Shown piece by piece: positions 17,416-25,258 of a stretch of DNA of 64,000 bases. A program made the position numbers and the translations under genes. Source of the DNA: an uncultured Holdemanella sp. (GTDB lineage: Bacteria; Bacillota_I; Bacilli_A; Erysipelotrichales; Erysipelotrichaceae). The notes beneath the pieces are model-generated. The model was not told the origin of the DNA and searched no databases. It was given only the letters and a program-made list of their open reading frames with translations. Location: positions 13,229 to 77,228 of the forward strand of contig NZ_CAKVJB010000005.1 in the NCBI RefSeq assembly GCF_934754935.1, in the 5' to 3' direction. The first letter of the stretch is position 1, and the number at the start of each line of letters is the position of its first letter.

Positions 17416-17431
17416 AAAGGAGGGGATAGCC

Positions 17432-18637
17432 ATGCTTATAAAACTTTTAAGACCGATTAAAAAGTTAGCGGGAAAGTGTATTCGCTTGGCATATAAGTTA
17501 ACATATCGCTTATTTAAAGTGGATGAAAAACTTGTCATATTTATATCTTTTCATGGTCGTGGCTATTCTGATAATCCTAAAGCTATTTATGAACAAATGA
17601 AACAAGATCCACGATTTGATGGATATCGTTTTATTTGGTTTATAAAAAATCATAAAGAAAAGAATATTCATATTGAAGGAGCTGAAATAAAGGAGTATTT
17701 CAGCATTCCTTATTTCTATTATTTGTCCAAGGCAAAATTATGGGTTGTCAATTGTAAACTTCCTACATACATCTTTAAAAAAGAGAATCAGGTTTATCTA
17801 CAAACATGGCATGGAACTCCGTTAAAACGATTAGCTCACGATATTGATGTAAGTGAAGATACAACGTTCTATCGATCTGGAGTTAGTTATGAACAGATGT
17901 GTCATTCCTACGATGTAGATGTCGCAAGATACAATTATATGATCAGTCCTAATGCATTTTGTACCCGTGTATTTCAAACATCTTTTAAAATCAATAGAGA
18001 AAGACTGATTGAAACAGGTTATCCTAGAAATGACTTTATTTCAAATGCCACAAAAGAAGAGTGTGATACGATCAAGAAGAAGTATCATTTGCCTATGGAT
18101 AAAAAAATTGTATTGTATGCACCGACATGGAGAGACAATTCTTATGTTTCTGCTGGTTATACTTTTGAATTGAAGGCAAACTTTAGAAAATGGAAAGAAA
18201 TTTTAGGCAAAGATACAATTGTTGTATTTAAACCACACTATTTAATTATTAATACATTTAAAGATGATCCTGAATTAGATGGATTCTTGTATTCGATTCC
18301 TGCACAAGCAGAAATCAATGAATTATATGTAATTAGTGATATTTTAATTACTGACTATTCAAGTGTTTTCTTTGATTATGCGATATTAAAAAGACCTATC
18401 TATTTCTATATGTATGATTTAAAAGAATATGCGACTGACTTAAGAGGATTCTATTTAGATATTCATAAGGATATTCCAGGTGAAATCTATATGGATGAAG
18501 AAACAATGTTGAAAGATATTAAAAACGAAGTATATGACTATTCTAAATTGAATGAGTTTAATCAATATTTTAATAATCATGAAGATGGAAAGGCATCTAA
18601 AAGAGTTGTAGATATTTTATACAAGGCGGTGCACTAA
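17432..18637 (+). CDS. CDP-glycerol:glycerophosphate glycerophosphotransferase (TagB/TagF-like)
   Basis: A single-domain 401-residue transferase. Motifs: SFHGRGYSDNPKAIYE near the N-terminus, QTWHGTPLKRLAHD with Trp126-His127, ETGYPRNDF, YAPTWRDNSY, and ITDYSSVFFDYAILKRP. The first ~25 residues are basic and amphipathic, fitting the membrane-binding helix of the family. AAAAGGAGGG precedes ATG 17432. Whether it is the primase (TagB) or polymerase (TagF) activity cannot be decided from sequence; length favours a primase-type enzyme. Confidence 0.86.
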   Translation: MLIKLLRPIKKLAGKCIRLAYKLTYRLFKVDEKLVIFISFHGRGYSDNPKAIYEQMKQDPRFDGYRFIWFIKNHKEKNIHIEGAEIKEYFSIPYFYYLSKAKLWVVNCKLPTYIFKKENQVYLQTWHGTPLKRLAHDIDVSEDTTFYRSGVSYEQMCHSYDVDVARYNYMISPNAFCTRVFQTSFKINRERLIETGYPRNDFISNATKEECDTIKKKYHLPMDKKIVLYAPTWRDNSYVSAGYTFELKANFRKWKEILGKDTIVVFKPHYLIINTFKDDPELDGFLYSIPAQAEINELYVISDILITDYSSVFFDYAILKRPIYFYMYDLKEYATDLRGFYLDIHKDIPGEIYMDEETMLKDIKNEVYDYSKLNEFNQYFNNHEDGKASKRVVDILYKAVH

Positions 18638-18638
18638 A

Positions 18639-19703
18639 ATGGGATTAAGTAAGATAATCTTAAATATTGCTTTGAAAATTGTAGATCTTTTAACTTTTTA
18701 TATTCATCCAAAGAAAAATCGCATTACTTTTATCAGTTTAACTCAAAGTGAATTATCGTCTGATTTTAAATTGATTGATAAAAAATTACGTCATGAGAAT
18801 AAATACGATATTCATTATATTTTATTGATGTTTGAAAAGAATTTATGGGGTGATTTTAAATACTTTTTGAATTGCTTAAAACAACTTGTTGAAATAAAAA
18901 AATCAAGTCTAGTAATTTTAAATGACAATAACTATGTGATTAGTCATATGAAGCCTAAAAATGTTAAGGTACTACAAATTTGGCATGCGTGCGGTGCTGT
19001 CAAGAAATTTGGAAATCAAATTAAAAGGCAATATCCTGTACGAAACTATGACTATGTTTTATGTAATGCGGAATATTGGAAAGAACCTTATTCCCAAGCT
19101 TTTCATGTAGAAAAAGATCAAGTTTTGGTAACGGGAATGCCTAGAATTGATACATTATTAAACATGAATGAAAAAGACAAATTCTATTTAAGATATCCTG
19201 AATTGAAGGATAAAAAGTTATGTTTATATGCACCTACTTTTAGAGGAAATATTATTGATGGCTTTAAGATCCAGTCTTTTGATTTCACAAAAATAAAAGA
19301 TTATATTGTCCTATATAAGTTTCATCCATTACTTGGAGATATTCAGTGCAAGGGTGGAATCAATATGAATAAGGAAGATTTATATACCCTGATGCAAGTG
19401 AGTGATTGTTTAATATCGGATTATTCAAGTGTAATATTTGATTATTCTTTATTAAACAAACCAATGATTAGCTATATTCCGGATATTGATGAATACAAAC
19501 AAGATATAGGATTGAATATTGATTTTAATGATTTTCCTGGTCCAATATGCACAGATGAGAATCAATTAAAGGAAGCTTTGAAATTTGAAGATTATGATTA
19601 TGATAAGTTATCTTATTTTCAAATGAAGTATATGGTATATACAGATGGTAAAAATACAAGTCGAGTTGTAGATACAATCCATCAAATTATGGAAGAGGTA
19701 TAA
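18639..19703 (+). CDS. divergent CDP-glycerol/ribitol phosphotransferase family protein
   Basis: The 354-residue protein has the same fold signatures in diverged form: QIWHACGAVKKFGNQ (Trp115-His116, HGT replaced by HAC), TGMPRIDTL, YAPTFRGNI, LYKFHPLL and ISDYSSVIFDYSLLNKP. The HAC variant is seen in TarB/TarL-like and ribitol-phosphate transferases. It starts one base after the previous stop and closes the operon before a terminator, so tagD and the three transferases form one unit. Substrate (glycerol or ribitol phosphate) is undetermined; no CDP-ribitol synthesis gene is in the window. Confidence 0.8.
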   Translation: MGLSKIILNIALKIVDLLTFYIHPKKNRITFISLTQSELSSDFKLIDKKLRHENKYDIHYILLMFEKNLWGDFKYFLNCLKQLVEIKKSSLVILNDNNYVISHMKPKNVKVLQIWHACGAVKKFGNQIKRQYPVRNYDYVLCNAEYWKEPYSQAFHVEKDQVLVTGMPRIDTLLNMNEKDKFYLRYPELKDKKLCLYAPTFRGNIIDGFKIQSFDFTKIKDYIVLYKFHPLLGDIQCKGGINMNKEDLYTLMQVSDCLISDYSSVIFDYSLLNKPMISYIPDIDEYKQDIGLNIDFNDFPGPICTDENQLKEALKFEDYDYDKLSYFQMKYMVYTDGKNTSRVVDTIHQIMEEV

Positions 19704-19717
19704 TCCTCTTTCTTTTT
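19691..19717 (+). terminator. terminator of teichoic acid operon
   Basis: GGAAGAGG (19691-19698) pairs with CCTCTTTC (19705-19712), including one G-T pair, over a 6-base loop. T5 follows. It overlaps the end of the last transferase gene. Confidence 0.85.
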
Positions 19718-19753
19718 GTTTACAAATTAATGTAAAAATATTTCAATTAACTA

Positions 19754-19782
19754 TTGAAACAAAATGTAAATTGTAGTATTAT
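19754..19782 (+). promoter_or_regulatory. promoter of the T-box leader
   Basis: TTGAAA (19754-19759), 17-base spacer, TATTAT (19777-19782). The transcript would start near 19790, just before T-box stem I. Confidence 0.78.
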
Positions 19783-19789
19783 ACTGTCA

Positions 19790-20057
19790 ACGCATTGATA
19801 TGGAAGAGTAATTCACTAAGGTTTAGCCTAGAGAGATATTGTTTGGTGGAAAATATTGTAAAGCTAGAGAATGAAAATCACCATGGAGTGGCTATAGCGA
19901 TAATGTAGTTATAGACGTGAGTCTTACGATATAAAGACTAGATGTGATTGCATCGATGAGGGCATTCGTTAGAATGAATTAGAGTGGTACCGCGGAAGAA
20001 TAAAAATATTACCTTCCGTCTCTTGTTTATTAAGCAACAAGAGACGGAAGGTTTTTT
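19790..20057 (+). promoter_or_regulatory. T-box riboswitch, probable isoleucine (ATC) specifier
   Basis: The T-box core AGAGTGGTACCGCGG (19981-19995) is unmistakable and is followed by a 17-bp terminator stem (20011-20027/20036-20052, loop 20028-20035) and a T run. Stem I shows the S-turn AGTA near 19807-19810, the AG box near 19830 and the distal GGTGGAAA (19845-19852). In the specifier loop GAAAATCACC places ATC at 19877-19879 with the usual following A, so tRNA-Ile is the best candidate; AAT (Asn) one base earlier is less likely. The TGGT bulge pairs with an ACCA end, consistent with tRNA-Ile. This fills most of the 378-base gap before the transporter gene. Confidence 0.93.
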
Positions 20058-20081
20058 GTTGCAGAAAAGGAGGATTTGAGA

Positions 20082-21275
20082 ATGAAGAGAAATGAAAACA
20101 CAAAATTAAATCGTTCCTGGATGGCAGCATTTTCAGTGGCAACAACTGCATTTGCGGCTCATGCAGGCGGAGGCTTTGCGACTGGAAATCAAGAAAACAC
20201 ATGGTTTGTAAGTTTAGGATGGCCAGCTATTGTTGGCGTTGCCGTTGCGATGTTGCTTTTAGCAATGACAATTCGTGAAGGTCAGATTATGATGAATTCA
20301 CGAGGATTAAAAACATATAAAGAATTATTTGAATGTTTATATCATCCATTTGATAAAGTAGAACTATTATTTGAATTATTCTTTAACATTATGGTTTTAA
20401 TGGTTGTCGCATCATGTATTTCTGGAGCTGCAAGTGCATTAACACAATATTTTGGATTAAATTACTATTTAGGAACATTTGTGATTGGTCTTGTTGTATT
20501 GTTCCTAACAATTTTTGGAGTTGACTTGATTCGTAGAGCAAGCACATATATGGGTATCGTTATCTTAGTTTTAGCTGTTTCTATTTATACAGTTGGATTA
20601 CTAAATGGACATAACTTATTAGATGTTATGCGTGTTGATTTTTCTGCAAATGGTTGGAGTCAACTTCCAAAAGCAGTTTGGAACGGTGTTACTTATTCAG
20701 CTTTCCAATGGGTTACAGTACCTGCTATCTTAGTTTGTGGAACAAGTGTATTAAAGACAAAACAAGATTGTGATCGTTCAATGGCATTAACGTTCACATT
20801 AAATATGCTAGGTCTAGGACTTGCGGTATTGATGTTACTTTGTTGGCAACACTATTATTTAACACAGCCAAACGGAACAACTTTACCAACATTAACAACA
20901 TTAAAATCATTTGGAGCAAACTGGCTTGTAGCACTTTATGGAGTGGTATTATTCTTATGTTTGATCTCAAGTGCAGTTTGTGTCATCTTTGGTTTTGTGA
21001 ATCGCTTTGAAAATGTGAAATTCCTGCAAAAAGTAGAAAATGTACCTGTACGTAGAGCTTTAGTTTCTGCATTCATCATGGTCGTTTCTATGGGAATCTC
21101 ATTTGTAGGACTAACAAACGTTGTTAAGTATGGATATGGATATTGTGGATATTTAGGAATTGCCATCATCATCGTTCCATTATTAACAATAGGATTCTAT
21201 AAGAATCGTAAATTCATGAAAGAAAATTCACAAGAGGCGAAAGTATCTTTTGAAGAAGTGTATGAAGAAAATTAG
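20082..21275 (+). CDS. YkvI-family membrane transporter under T-box control
   Basis: A 397-residue polytopic protein with about ten hydrophobic helices, beginning with SVATTAFAAHAGGGFATGNQ, a broken helix with Gly-rich unwound segment as in LeuT-fold carriers; this N-terminal pattern fits the YkvI group. ATG 20082 is preceded by AAAGGAGGA; the TTG at 20076 overlaps the site spacing and is rejected. Family function is not established. Control by a tRNA-Ile-type T-box argues for branched-chain or related amino acid uptake, which is inference. It is monocistronic, ending in a bidirectional terminator shared with relQ. Confidence 0.8.
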   Translation: MKRNENTKLNRSWMAAFSVATTAFAAHAGGGFATGNQENTWFVSLGWPAIVGVAVAMLLLAMTIREGQIMMNSRGLKTYKELFECLYHPFDKVELLFELFFNIMVLMVVASCISGAASALTQYFGLNYYLGTFVIGLVVLFLTIFGVDLIRRASTYMGIVILVLAVSIYTVGLLNGHNLLDVMRVDFSANGWSQLPKAVWNGVTYSAFQWVTVPAILVCGTSVLKTKQDCDRSMALTFTLNMLGLGLAVLMLLCWQHYYLTQPNGTTLPTLTTLKSFGANWLVALYGVVLFLCLISSAVCVIFGFVNRFENVKFLQKVENVPVRRALVSAFIMVVSMGISFVGLTNVVKYGYGYCGYLGIAIIIVPLLTIGFYKNRKFMKENSQEAKVSFEEVYEEN

Positions 21276-21299
21276 ACGGGAAAATTAATTTCCCGTCTT
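21275..21299. terminator. bidirectional terminator between the YkvI-type gene and relQ
   Basis: AGACGGGAAA (21275-21284) and TTTCCCGTCT (21290-21299) form a perfect 10-bp stem with AT-rich flanks on both sides, serving convergent genes. It overlaps the 3' end of relQ. Confidence 0.85.
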
Positions 21300-21929
21300 T
21301 ATTTCTTGCATTTTTTCATCCAGTGTCTTACAAATCTTCGCACATTCTAATAATTCTTTATCAATTTCATCAAGTCTTTCTTTAGACAAGTTTTTCTTAT
21401 AGCGAATCTTGTGTTCTAGACTTGCCCAGAAATCCATCGCAATCGTTCTAAATTGTACTTCTACCTTAACCCATTTTTTCTCATCGGATAAAAAGATAGG
21501 GATTTCTACAATTAAATGAAGACTACGATATCCATTTTCTTTAGGATTTTGAATGTAATCCTTTTTTTCAATCAATCGAACATCGTCTTGGCTAAGAAAA
21601 GAATTGGCCAAAGAATAAATGTCCTCTGTAAAAGAACACACAACACGCACACCGGCAATATCAAACAGATTGTTTTCAATGTTTGATATTGTAAGTGACA
21701 AGTTTTTCTTTTGAAGTTTTCTTAAGATACTAGATTGCGATTTAATTCGTGTATGAATCGACTCAATAGGATTACGATCATAAAATAGTGAAAATTGTTC
21801 GTTAAGAACTTTAAATTTAGTTTCCACTTCCATTAATGCACAATTGTAGTAGGTCATCATTTGACGATATGGAAGCGTACTTTCTTCTACAAAATCTGTG
21901 AATGCATCAACTAATTTTAAATTTGGCAT
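21285..21929 (-). CDS. relQ: small alarmone synthetase (GTP pyrophosphokinase RelQ/SasB-like)
   Basis: The 214-residue protein has only the (p)ppGpp synthetase domain: ESIHTRIKSQSSILRKL, FDIAGVRVVCSF (metal-binding Asp), KENGYRSLHLIVE (the YRSxH motif) and VEVQFRTIAMDFWASLEHKIRYK. No HD hydrolase, TGS or ACT domain is present. That is the layout of RelQ/SAS1, which makes ppGpp from ATP and GDP/GTP under wall or starvation stress. It lies 2 bases downstream of the DUF4230 gene on the same strand, so they are cotranscribed leftward. Confidence 0.93.
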   Translation of the reverse strand: MPNLKLVDAFTDFVEESTLPYRQMMTYYNCALMEVETKFKVLNEQFSLFYDRNPIESIHTRIKSQSSILRKLQKKNLSLTISNIENNLFDIAGVRVVCSFTEDIYSLANSFLSQDDVRLIEKKDYIQNPKENGYRSLHLIVEIPIFLSDEKKWVKVEVQFRTIAMDFWASLEHKIRYKKNLSKERLDEIDKELLECAKICKTLDEKMQEIKTGN

Positions 21930-21931
21930 AA

Positions 21932-22519
21932 TTAATCCTTAAATGTTACTTCGATATTATAATCATCTGTATCTGGGATAATGAAAATGATTTGTTTAAT
22001 ACTTTTCTTTGTGTTTTCTTGAGCCGTTTTCATTAATCCTTTTTCTTTTGCCTCAGATAAAGCTTTATCTTTTTGTTCTAGCGCAAAGGCTTTATAGTCA
22101 CTCACACTAATTGGATTAAATATATTTTTTGTTTCATCATAAACTTCAATACTCGATTCATCAATTACATTCGAAATAACAGCAGGTTTATCAACAGTTA
22201 CATGAATAGTAGAGTCGTTGATTTCTACATTTGCCTTAGATAAATCAGTTCCTAACTGAATTTCTCCTTCAAATGTTAAGATGAAGTATTTATTTGTCAA
22301 AGGGATAGACCATCCATTTAGATTTAATGAATTTTCAAATTTTCCTACTTTCGTATAATGATATTTTGTCGTTACTAAATCACTAGCTTGTTCAATTCGA
22401 TTTTGAATCAATGTCGATGTGATTTCTGGTTCTGTTTGTTTATTCGCAAAAAACATTCCACCAATAAAGGCAATTAAGATAAATATAAGAATGAATAAAA
22501 TCTTTTTAAAGTTTTTCAT
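21932..22519 (-). CDS. DUF4230 membrane-anchored protein
   Basis: A 195-residue protein with one N-terminal transmembrane helix (about residues 7-25, ILFILIFILIAFIGGMFF) followed by an extracytoplasmic domain starting IQNRIEQASDLVTTKYHYTKVGKFE, the DUF4230 signature. The remainder is beta-strand-rich with a Lys/Glu helix before the C-terminal strands. AGGAGG precedes the start. The family has no known biochemical role; pairing with relQ in one transcript suggests an envelope-stress context, which is speculative. Confidence 0.8.
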   Translation of the reverse strand: MKNFKKILFILIFILIAFIGGMFFANKQTEPEITSTLIQNRIEQASDLVTTKYHYTKVGKFENSLNLNGWSIPLTNKYFILTFEGEIQLGTDLSKANVEINDSTIHVTVDKPAVISNVIDESSIEVYDETKNIFNPISVSDYKAFALEQKDKALSEAKEKGLMKTAQENTKKSIKQIIFIIPDTDDYNIEVTFKD

Positions 22520-22626
22520 AAGTTACCTCCTCTTTAAAATTGTAACATAAATGAATAAAACTAATAAATTGACATTCATAGTGTCAAATTATTGCGTATA
22601 GTAAAAATACGACGTAAACGATTATA

Positions 22627-22635
22627 TGGTATAAT
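22627..22635 (+). promoter_or_regulatory. extended -10 promoter of rsmG-parAB
   Basis: TGG-TATAAT forms a consensus extended -10; no good -35 lies 17 bases upstream. The start site would be about 14 bases before the GGAGGG ribosome site of rsmG. Confidence 0.65.
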
Positions 22636-22655
22636 GGTTAGCGTGGAGGGTTTTC

Positions 22656-23357
22656 ATGACTAAAGTAGAATTTCAAAAAGCTTGTTTAGAAGCTGGCATC
22701 CAATTAAATGAAGAACAAATAAATCAATTTGAAAAATATATGCATCTTCTAGTTGAATGGAATGAGAAGATGAATTTAACGGCAATTACACAGGAAGAAG
22801 AAGTGTGGGAGAAACATTTTTATGATTCAATCATGCCTTTTTCAAATATTGATTTTGAAACAATGTGTGATATTGGTTCGGGGGCAGGTTTTCCTGGAAT
22901 TCCAGTAAAAATTGCGTTTCCACATGTGCATATGACTTTGGTGGAGCCTTTACAAAAGCGTTGTCGTTTTTTAAATGAAGTGAAAACTCAACTAAACTTA
23001 GAAAATTTAGATATATTGAATGTTCGAGCTGAAGATTTGGCAAAAGAAAAACGTGAATGTTTTGATGTGGTCAGTGCACGTGCTGTTGCGAAATTATCGA
23101 TTTTATTAGAACTTTGTGTTCCTTTTGTGAAAATGAATCGTACAATGGTGGCACTAAAAGGAAAAAATGGACATGAAGAATTATTAAATGCGAAAAAGGC
23201 AATTGATACATTAGGTGTTGAATTGGTTGATGAAGAAAAATTCATGATTGAAGAGGATGCAACACGTATTAATTTATATTTTAAAAAGGTAAAACATACA
23301 CCTAGTAAATATCCTAGGGCGTATGGGCAAATCAAGAAAAAACCTTTGGAGGGTTAA
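22656..23357 (+). CDS. rsmG: 16S rRNA (guanine-527-N7)-methyltransferase
   Basis: RsmG (GidB) methylates G527 of 16S rRNA; loss gives low-level streptomycin resistance. The 233-residue protein has the SAM-binding loop DIGSGAGFPGIPVKIAF (about 72-88), the N-terminal FEKYMHLLVEWNEKMNLTAIT and FDVVSARAVAKLSILLEL. GTGGAGGG precedes the ATG, and parA begins 3 bases after the stop. The rsmG-parA-parB order is the origin-proximal arrangement conserved in Firmicutes, although mnmE and mnmG, its usual upstream partners, are not in this window. Confidence 0.96.
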   Translation: MTKVEFQKACLEAGIQLNEEQINQFEKYMHLLVEWNEKMNLTAITQEEEVWEKHFYDSIMPFSNIDFETMCDIGSGAGFPGIPVKIAFPHVHMTLVEPLQKRCRFLNEVKTQLNLENLDILNVRAEDLAKEKRECFDVVSARAVAKLSILLELCVPFVKMNRTMVALKGKNGHEELLNAKKAIDTLGVELVDEEKFMIEEDATRINLYFKKVKHTPSKYPRAYGQIKKKPLEG

Positions 23358-23359
23358 GT

Positions 23360-24136
23360 ATGGGAAAAGTAATGGCGATTTCGAATCAAAAAGGTGGAGT
23401 TGGAAAAACGACAACTTCTATAAATTTGGCGAGTGGACTTGCACATGTAGGTAAAAAAGTATTATTGATTGATTTCGATTCACAGGGAAATGCTACACAG
23501 GGATTGGGTGCGAATCAAAATAATTCACAAGCAACGATTTATTCAGTTTTAATGGAAGGTGTTCCAATACAGCAAGCTATCGTGCCTAAGGTGAATCCTA
23601 GAATTGATATTGTACCGGCTAACATTAATTTAGCTGGAGCTGATTTGGATATGGATAAAATGGAATATGGCAAGGAAGAATTGTTGAAAAAGGCAATTGC
23701 ACCCATTCGAGATCAATATGATTATATTATTATTGATTGTCCACCTTCACTTGGCTTATTAAATACAAACGCATTAACGGCAGCTGACAGTATTTTGATT
23801 CCAGTACAATGTGAATATTATGCATTGGAAGGTGTAACGCAATTGTTGATTACAATTCGTCTTGTACAAAGAACAAGTAATCGTAATTTGAAAATCGAAG
23901 GAATTTTATTAACGATGTTTGATATTCGTACAAGATTGAGTGTTGATGTATCGCAAGATGTTCGTCAAACATTTGGAAAGCTTGTATATCAAAATTCAAT
24001 TCCAAGAAATGTAAAATTGTCTGAAGCACCAAGTCGTGGTATATCGATTTTTGAATATGATCCAAAAAGTACAGGTGCCAAGGCATATGCTGGTTTAACT
24101 GAAGAAGTACTAAAACGTAATTCAAAGGAGGCATAA
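23360..24136 (+). CDS. parA: chromosome-partitioning ATPase ParA/Soj
   Basis: ParA-family ATPase acting with ParB at origin-proximal parS sites in chromosome segregation and DnaA control. The 258-residue protein has the deviant Walker A KGGVGKTTTSINLA (residues 11-24), YDYIIIDCPPSLG (A' motif), NALTAADSILIPVQCEYYALEG, and the C-terminal DNA-binding area with RNVKLSEAPSRGISI. The GGAGGG site lies within the rsmG stop region, and parB begins 3 bases downstream. Confidence 0.96.
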   Translation: MGKVMAISNQKGGVGKTTTSINLASGLAHVGKKVLLIDFDSQGNATQGLGANQNNSQATIYSVLMEGVPIQQAIVPKVNPRIDIVPANINLAGADLDMDKMEYGKEELLKKAIAPIRDQYDYIIIDCPPSLGLLNTNALTAADSILIPVQCEYYALEGVTQLLITIRLVQRTSNRNLKIEGILLTMFDIRTRLSVDVSQDVRQTFGKLVYQNSIPRNVKLSEAPSRGISIFEYDPKSTGAKAYAGLTEEVLKRNSKEA

Positions 24137-24139
24137 TTT

Positions 24140-25018
24140 ATGGATAACAAAAATAATGCTCGTTTAGGAAAAGGTTTGTCTAGTATTTTTGGGCAAGATG
24201 TTTCCAAGGTATTAGATGATATTCAAAATGGAGATATGGAAGTCGAAAGTCAACAACAGTCAAAGATTCCTGTAAATGAAATTCGTCCAAACCCATATCA
24301 GCCTCGTAAAGTATTTGATGATGAAGCATTAAAAGAATTAAGTTCATCCATTAAACAACATGGTGTATTTACGCCTATTCTAGTTAAAAAAAGTATTCAG
24401 GGATATGATTTAATTGCCGGTGAAAGAAGACTTAGAGCTTCAAAACTTGCTGGATTAGAGAATATTCCAGCTATCATTGTTGATTTTGATGATCAGGAAA
24501 TGATGGAAATTGCGTTGTTAGAAAATATTCAACGTGAAGATTTAAATGTAATTGAAGAAGCAAAAGCTTATGAAAAATTGATTCAGCGTTTAGGATATAC
24601 ACAAGAACAATTGGCTCATCGTGTGGGAAAATCACGTGAACATATCACAAACTTATTGCGTCTATTAAAACTTCCTGAAGATGTACAGGAATATGTTGTA
24701 AATAAACAATTAAGTATGGGGCATGTTCGTGCTTTGTTGGGTCTTAAAACGGAATCTAGCATGCGTAAGATTGCTAAGCAGGCCATTGATCAAGGGTTGT
24801 CTGTGCGTAAAGTAGAACAAATTGTAAAGGATACAAATAATAAAAAAACGGTAGAAAAACCAAAGGAAGATATTTATGTGAAAGCAGCGAAAGAAAAGCT
24901 ACAAGAATTCTTCCAAACATCTGTATCTATCAGTAAAAATTCAATTTCTATTCATTATGAAAATAAAGAAGACTTAAATCGAATACTAGAATTATTGAAT
25001 CTAGTTGAAGAAGAATAA
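24140..25018 (+). CDS. parB: chromosome-partitioning protein ParB/Spo0J
   Basis: The 292-residue protein has the order expected of ParB: an N-terminal ParA-contact peptide (ARLGKGLSSIFG), the CTPase/ParB-N domain (IRPNPYQPRKVFDDEALKELSSSI; GERRLRASKLAGL; ALLENIQREDLNVIEEA), the helix-turn-helix (YTQEQLAHRVGKSREHITNLLRLLKL) and a C-terminal dimerisation region. ParB binds parS, spreads as a CTP-dependent clamp and loads condensin. No convincing parS element was found in the window. Confidence 0.95.
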   Translation: MDNKNNARLGKGLSSIFGQDVSKVLDDIQNGDMEVESQQQSKIPVNEIRPNPYQPRKVFDDEALKELSSSIKQHGVFTPILVKKSIQGYDLIAGERRLRASKLAGLENIPAIIVDFDDQEMMEIALLENIQREDLNVIEEAKAYEKLIQRLGYTQEQLAHRVGKSREHITNLLRLLKLPEDVQEYVVNKQLSMGHVRALLGLKTESSMRKIAKQAIDQGLSVRKVEQIVKDTNNKKTVEKPKEDIYVKAAKEKLQEFFQTSVSISKNSISIHYENKEDLNRILELLNLVEEE

Positions 25019-25031
25019 GTCTTCTTTTTTT
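25008..25031 (+). terminator. weak terminator after parB
   Basis: AAGAAGA (25008-25014) and TCTTCTT (25020-25026) form an A+T-rich 7-bp stem followed by T5. The stem overlaps the parB 3' end, and its T run touches the glmS -35 element. Confidence 0.6.
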
Positions 25032-25057
25032 GACATATGTATTATTTTTTGTATAAT
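25030..25057 (+). promoter_or_regulatory. sigma-A promoter of glmS
   Basis: TTGACA (25030-25035), 16-base spacer, TATAAT (25052-25057). The transcript would begin near 25063-25065, so only about 26 bases precede the ribozyme cleavage point. Confidence 0.88.
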
Positions 25058-25065
25058 ATTCATTA

Positions 25066-25249
25066 TTCATGGAGTTGTAGTAAAAAAATAGCGCCAGGAC
25101 TAGAAACTAGTTGACGAGGACCAGACTTATCGAAAGATTCGGCGGGTAGTCTGGAGGTTGATACAACCTTTAACGATGGACAAAACCAATGTGTGAATAT
25201 TGAACAAAGCCATTTAGTATCCTCCATGAAAATAATATAATAGGAGGAT
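25066..25249 (+). promoter_or_regulatory. competing helices that could expose or mask the glmS ribosome site
   Basis: TTCATGGAG at the extreme 5' end of the message (25066-25074, upstream of the cleavage point) is perfectly complementary to CTCCATGAA (25222-25230) beyond the ribozyme. The second segment overlaps ATCCTCC (25219-25225), which is perfectly complementary to GGAGGAT (25243-25249), the glmS Shine-Dalgarno. The pairings exclude each other. Read simply, the intact leader holds the ribosome site open, and loss of the 5' piece after cleavage lets it close. This is inference from complementarity. Confidence 0.5.
25089..25215 (+). ncRNA. glmS self-cleaving ribozyme (glucosamine-6-phosphate riboswitch)
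   Basis: The core reads A|GCGCCAGGACTAG with cleavage expected between A25090 and G25091, then P1 hairpin ACTAG/CTAGT, GTTGACGAGGA, a P2 stem CCAGACT/AGTCTGG, TTATCGA and TTCGGCGGG, where GGCG pairs with GCGCC, and P3 GGTTG/CAACC. These are the conserved elements of glmS ribozymes. Glucosamine-6-phosphate acts as cofactor for cleavage of the glmS message. The region lies directly before glmS, whose product makes that metabolite. Confidence 0.96.
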
Positions 25250-25258
25250 TTTTTTATA

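Noticed and set aside
24626..24645. parS-like element around TCACGTGA in parB
   Set aside because: Only the central CACGTG fits; the flanks do not match the parS consensus and the sequence encodes the conserved KSREH of the ParB helix-turn-helix.
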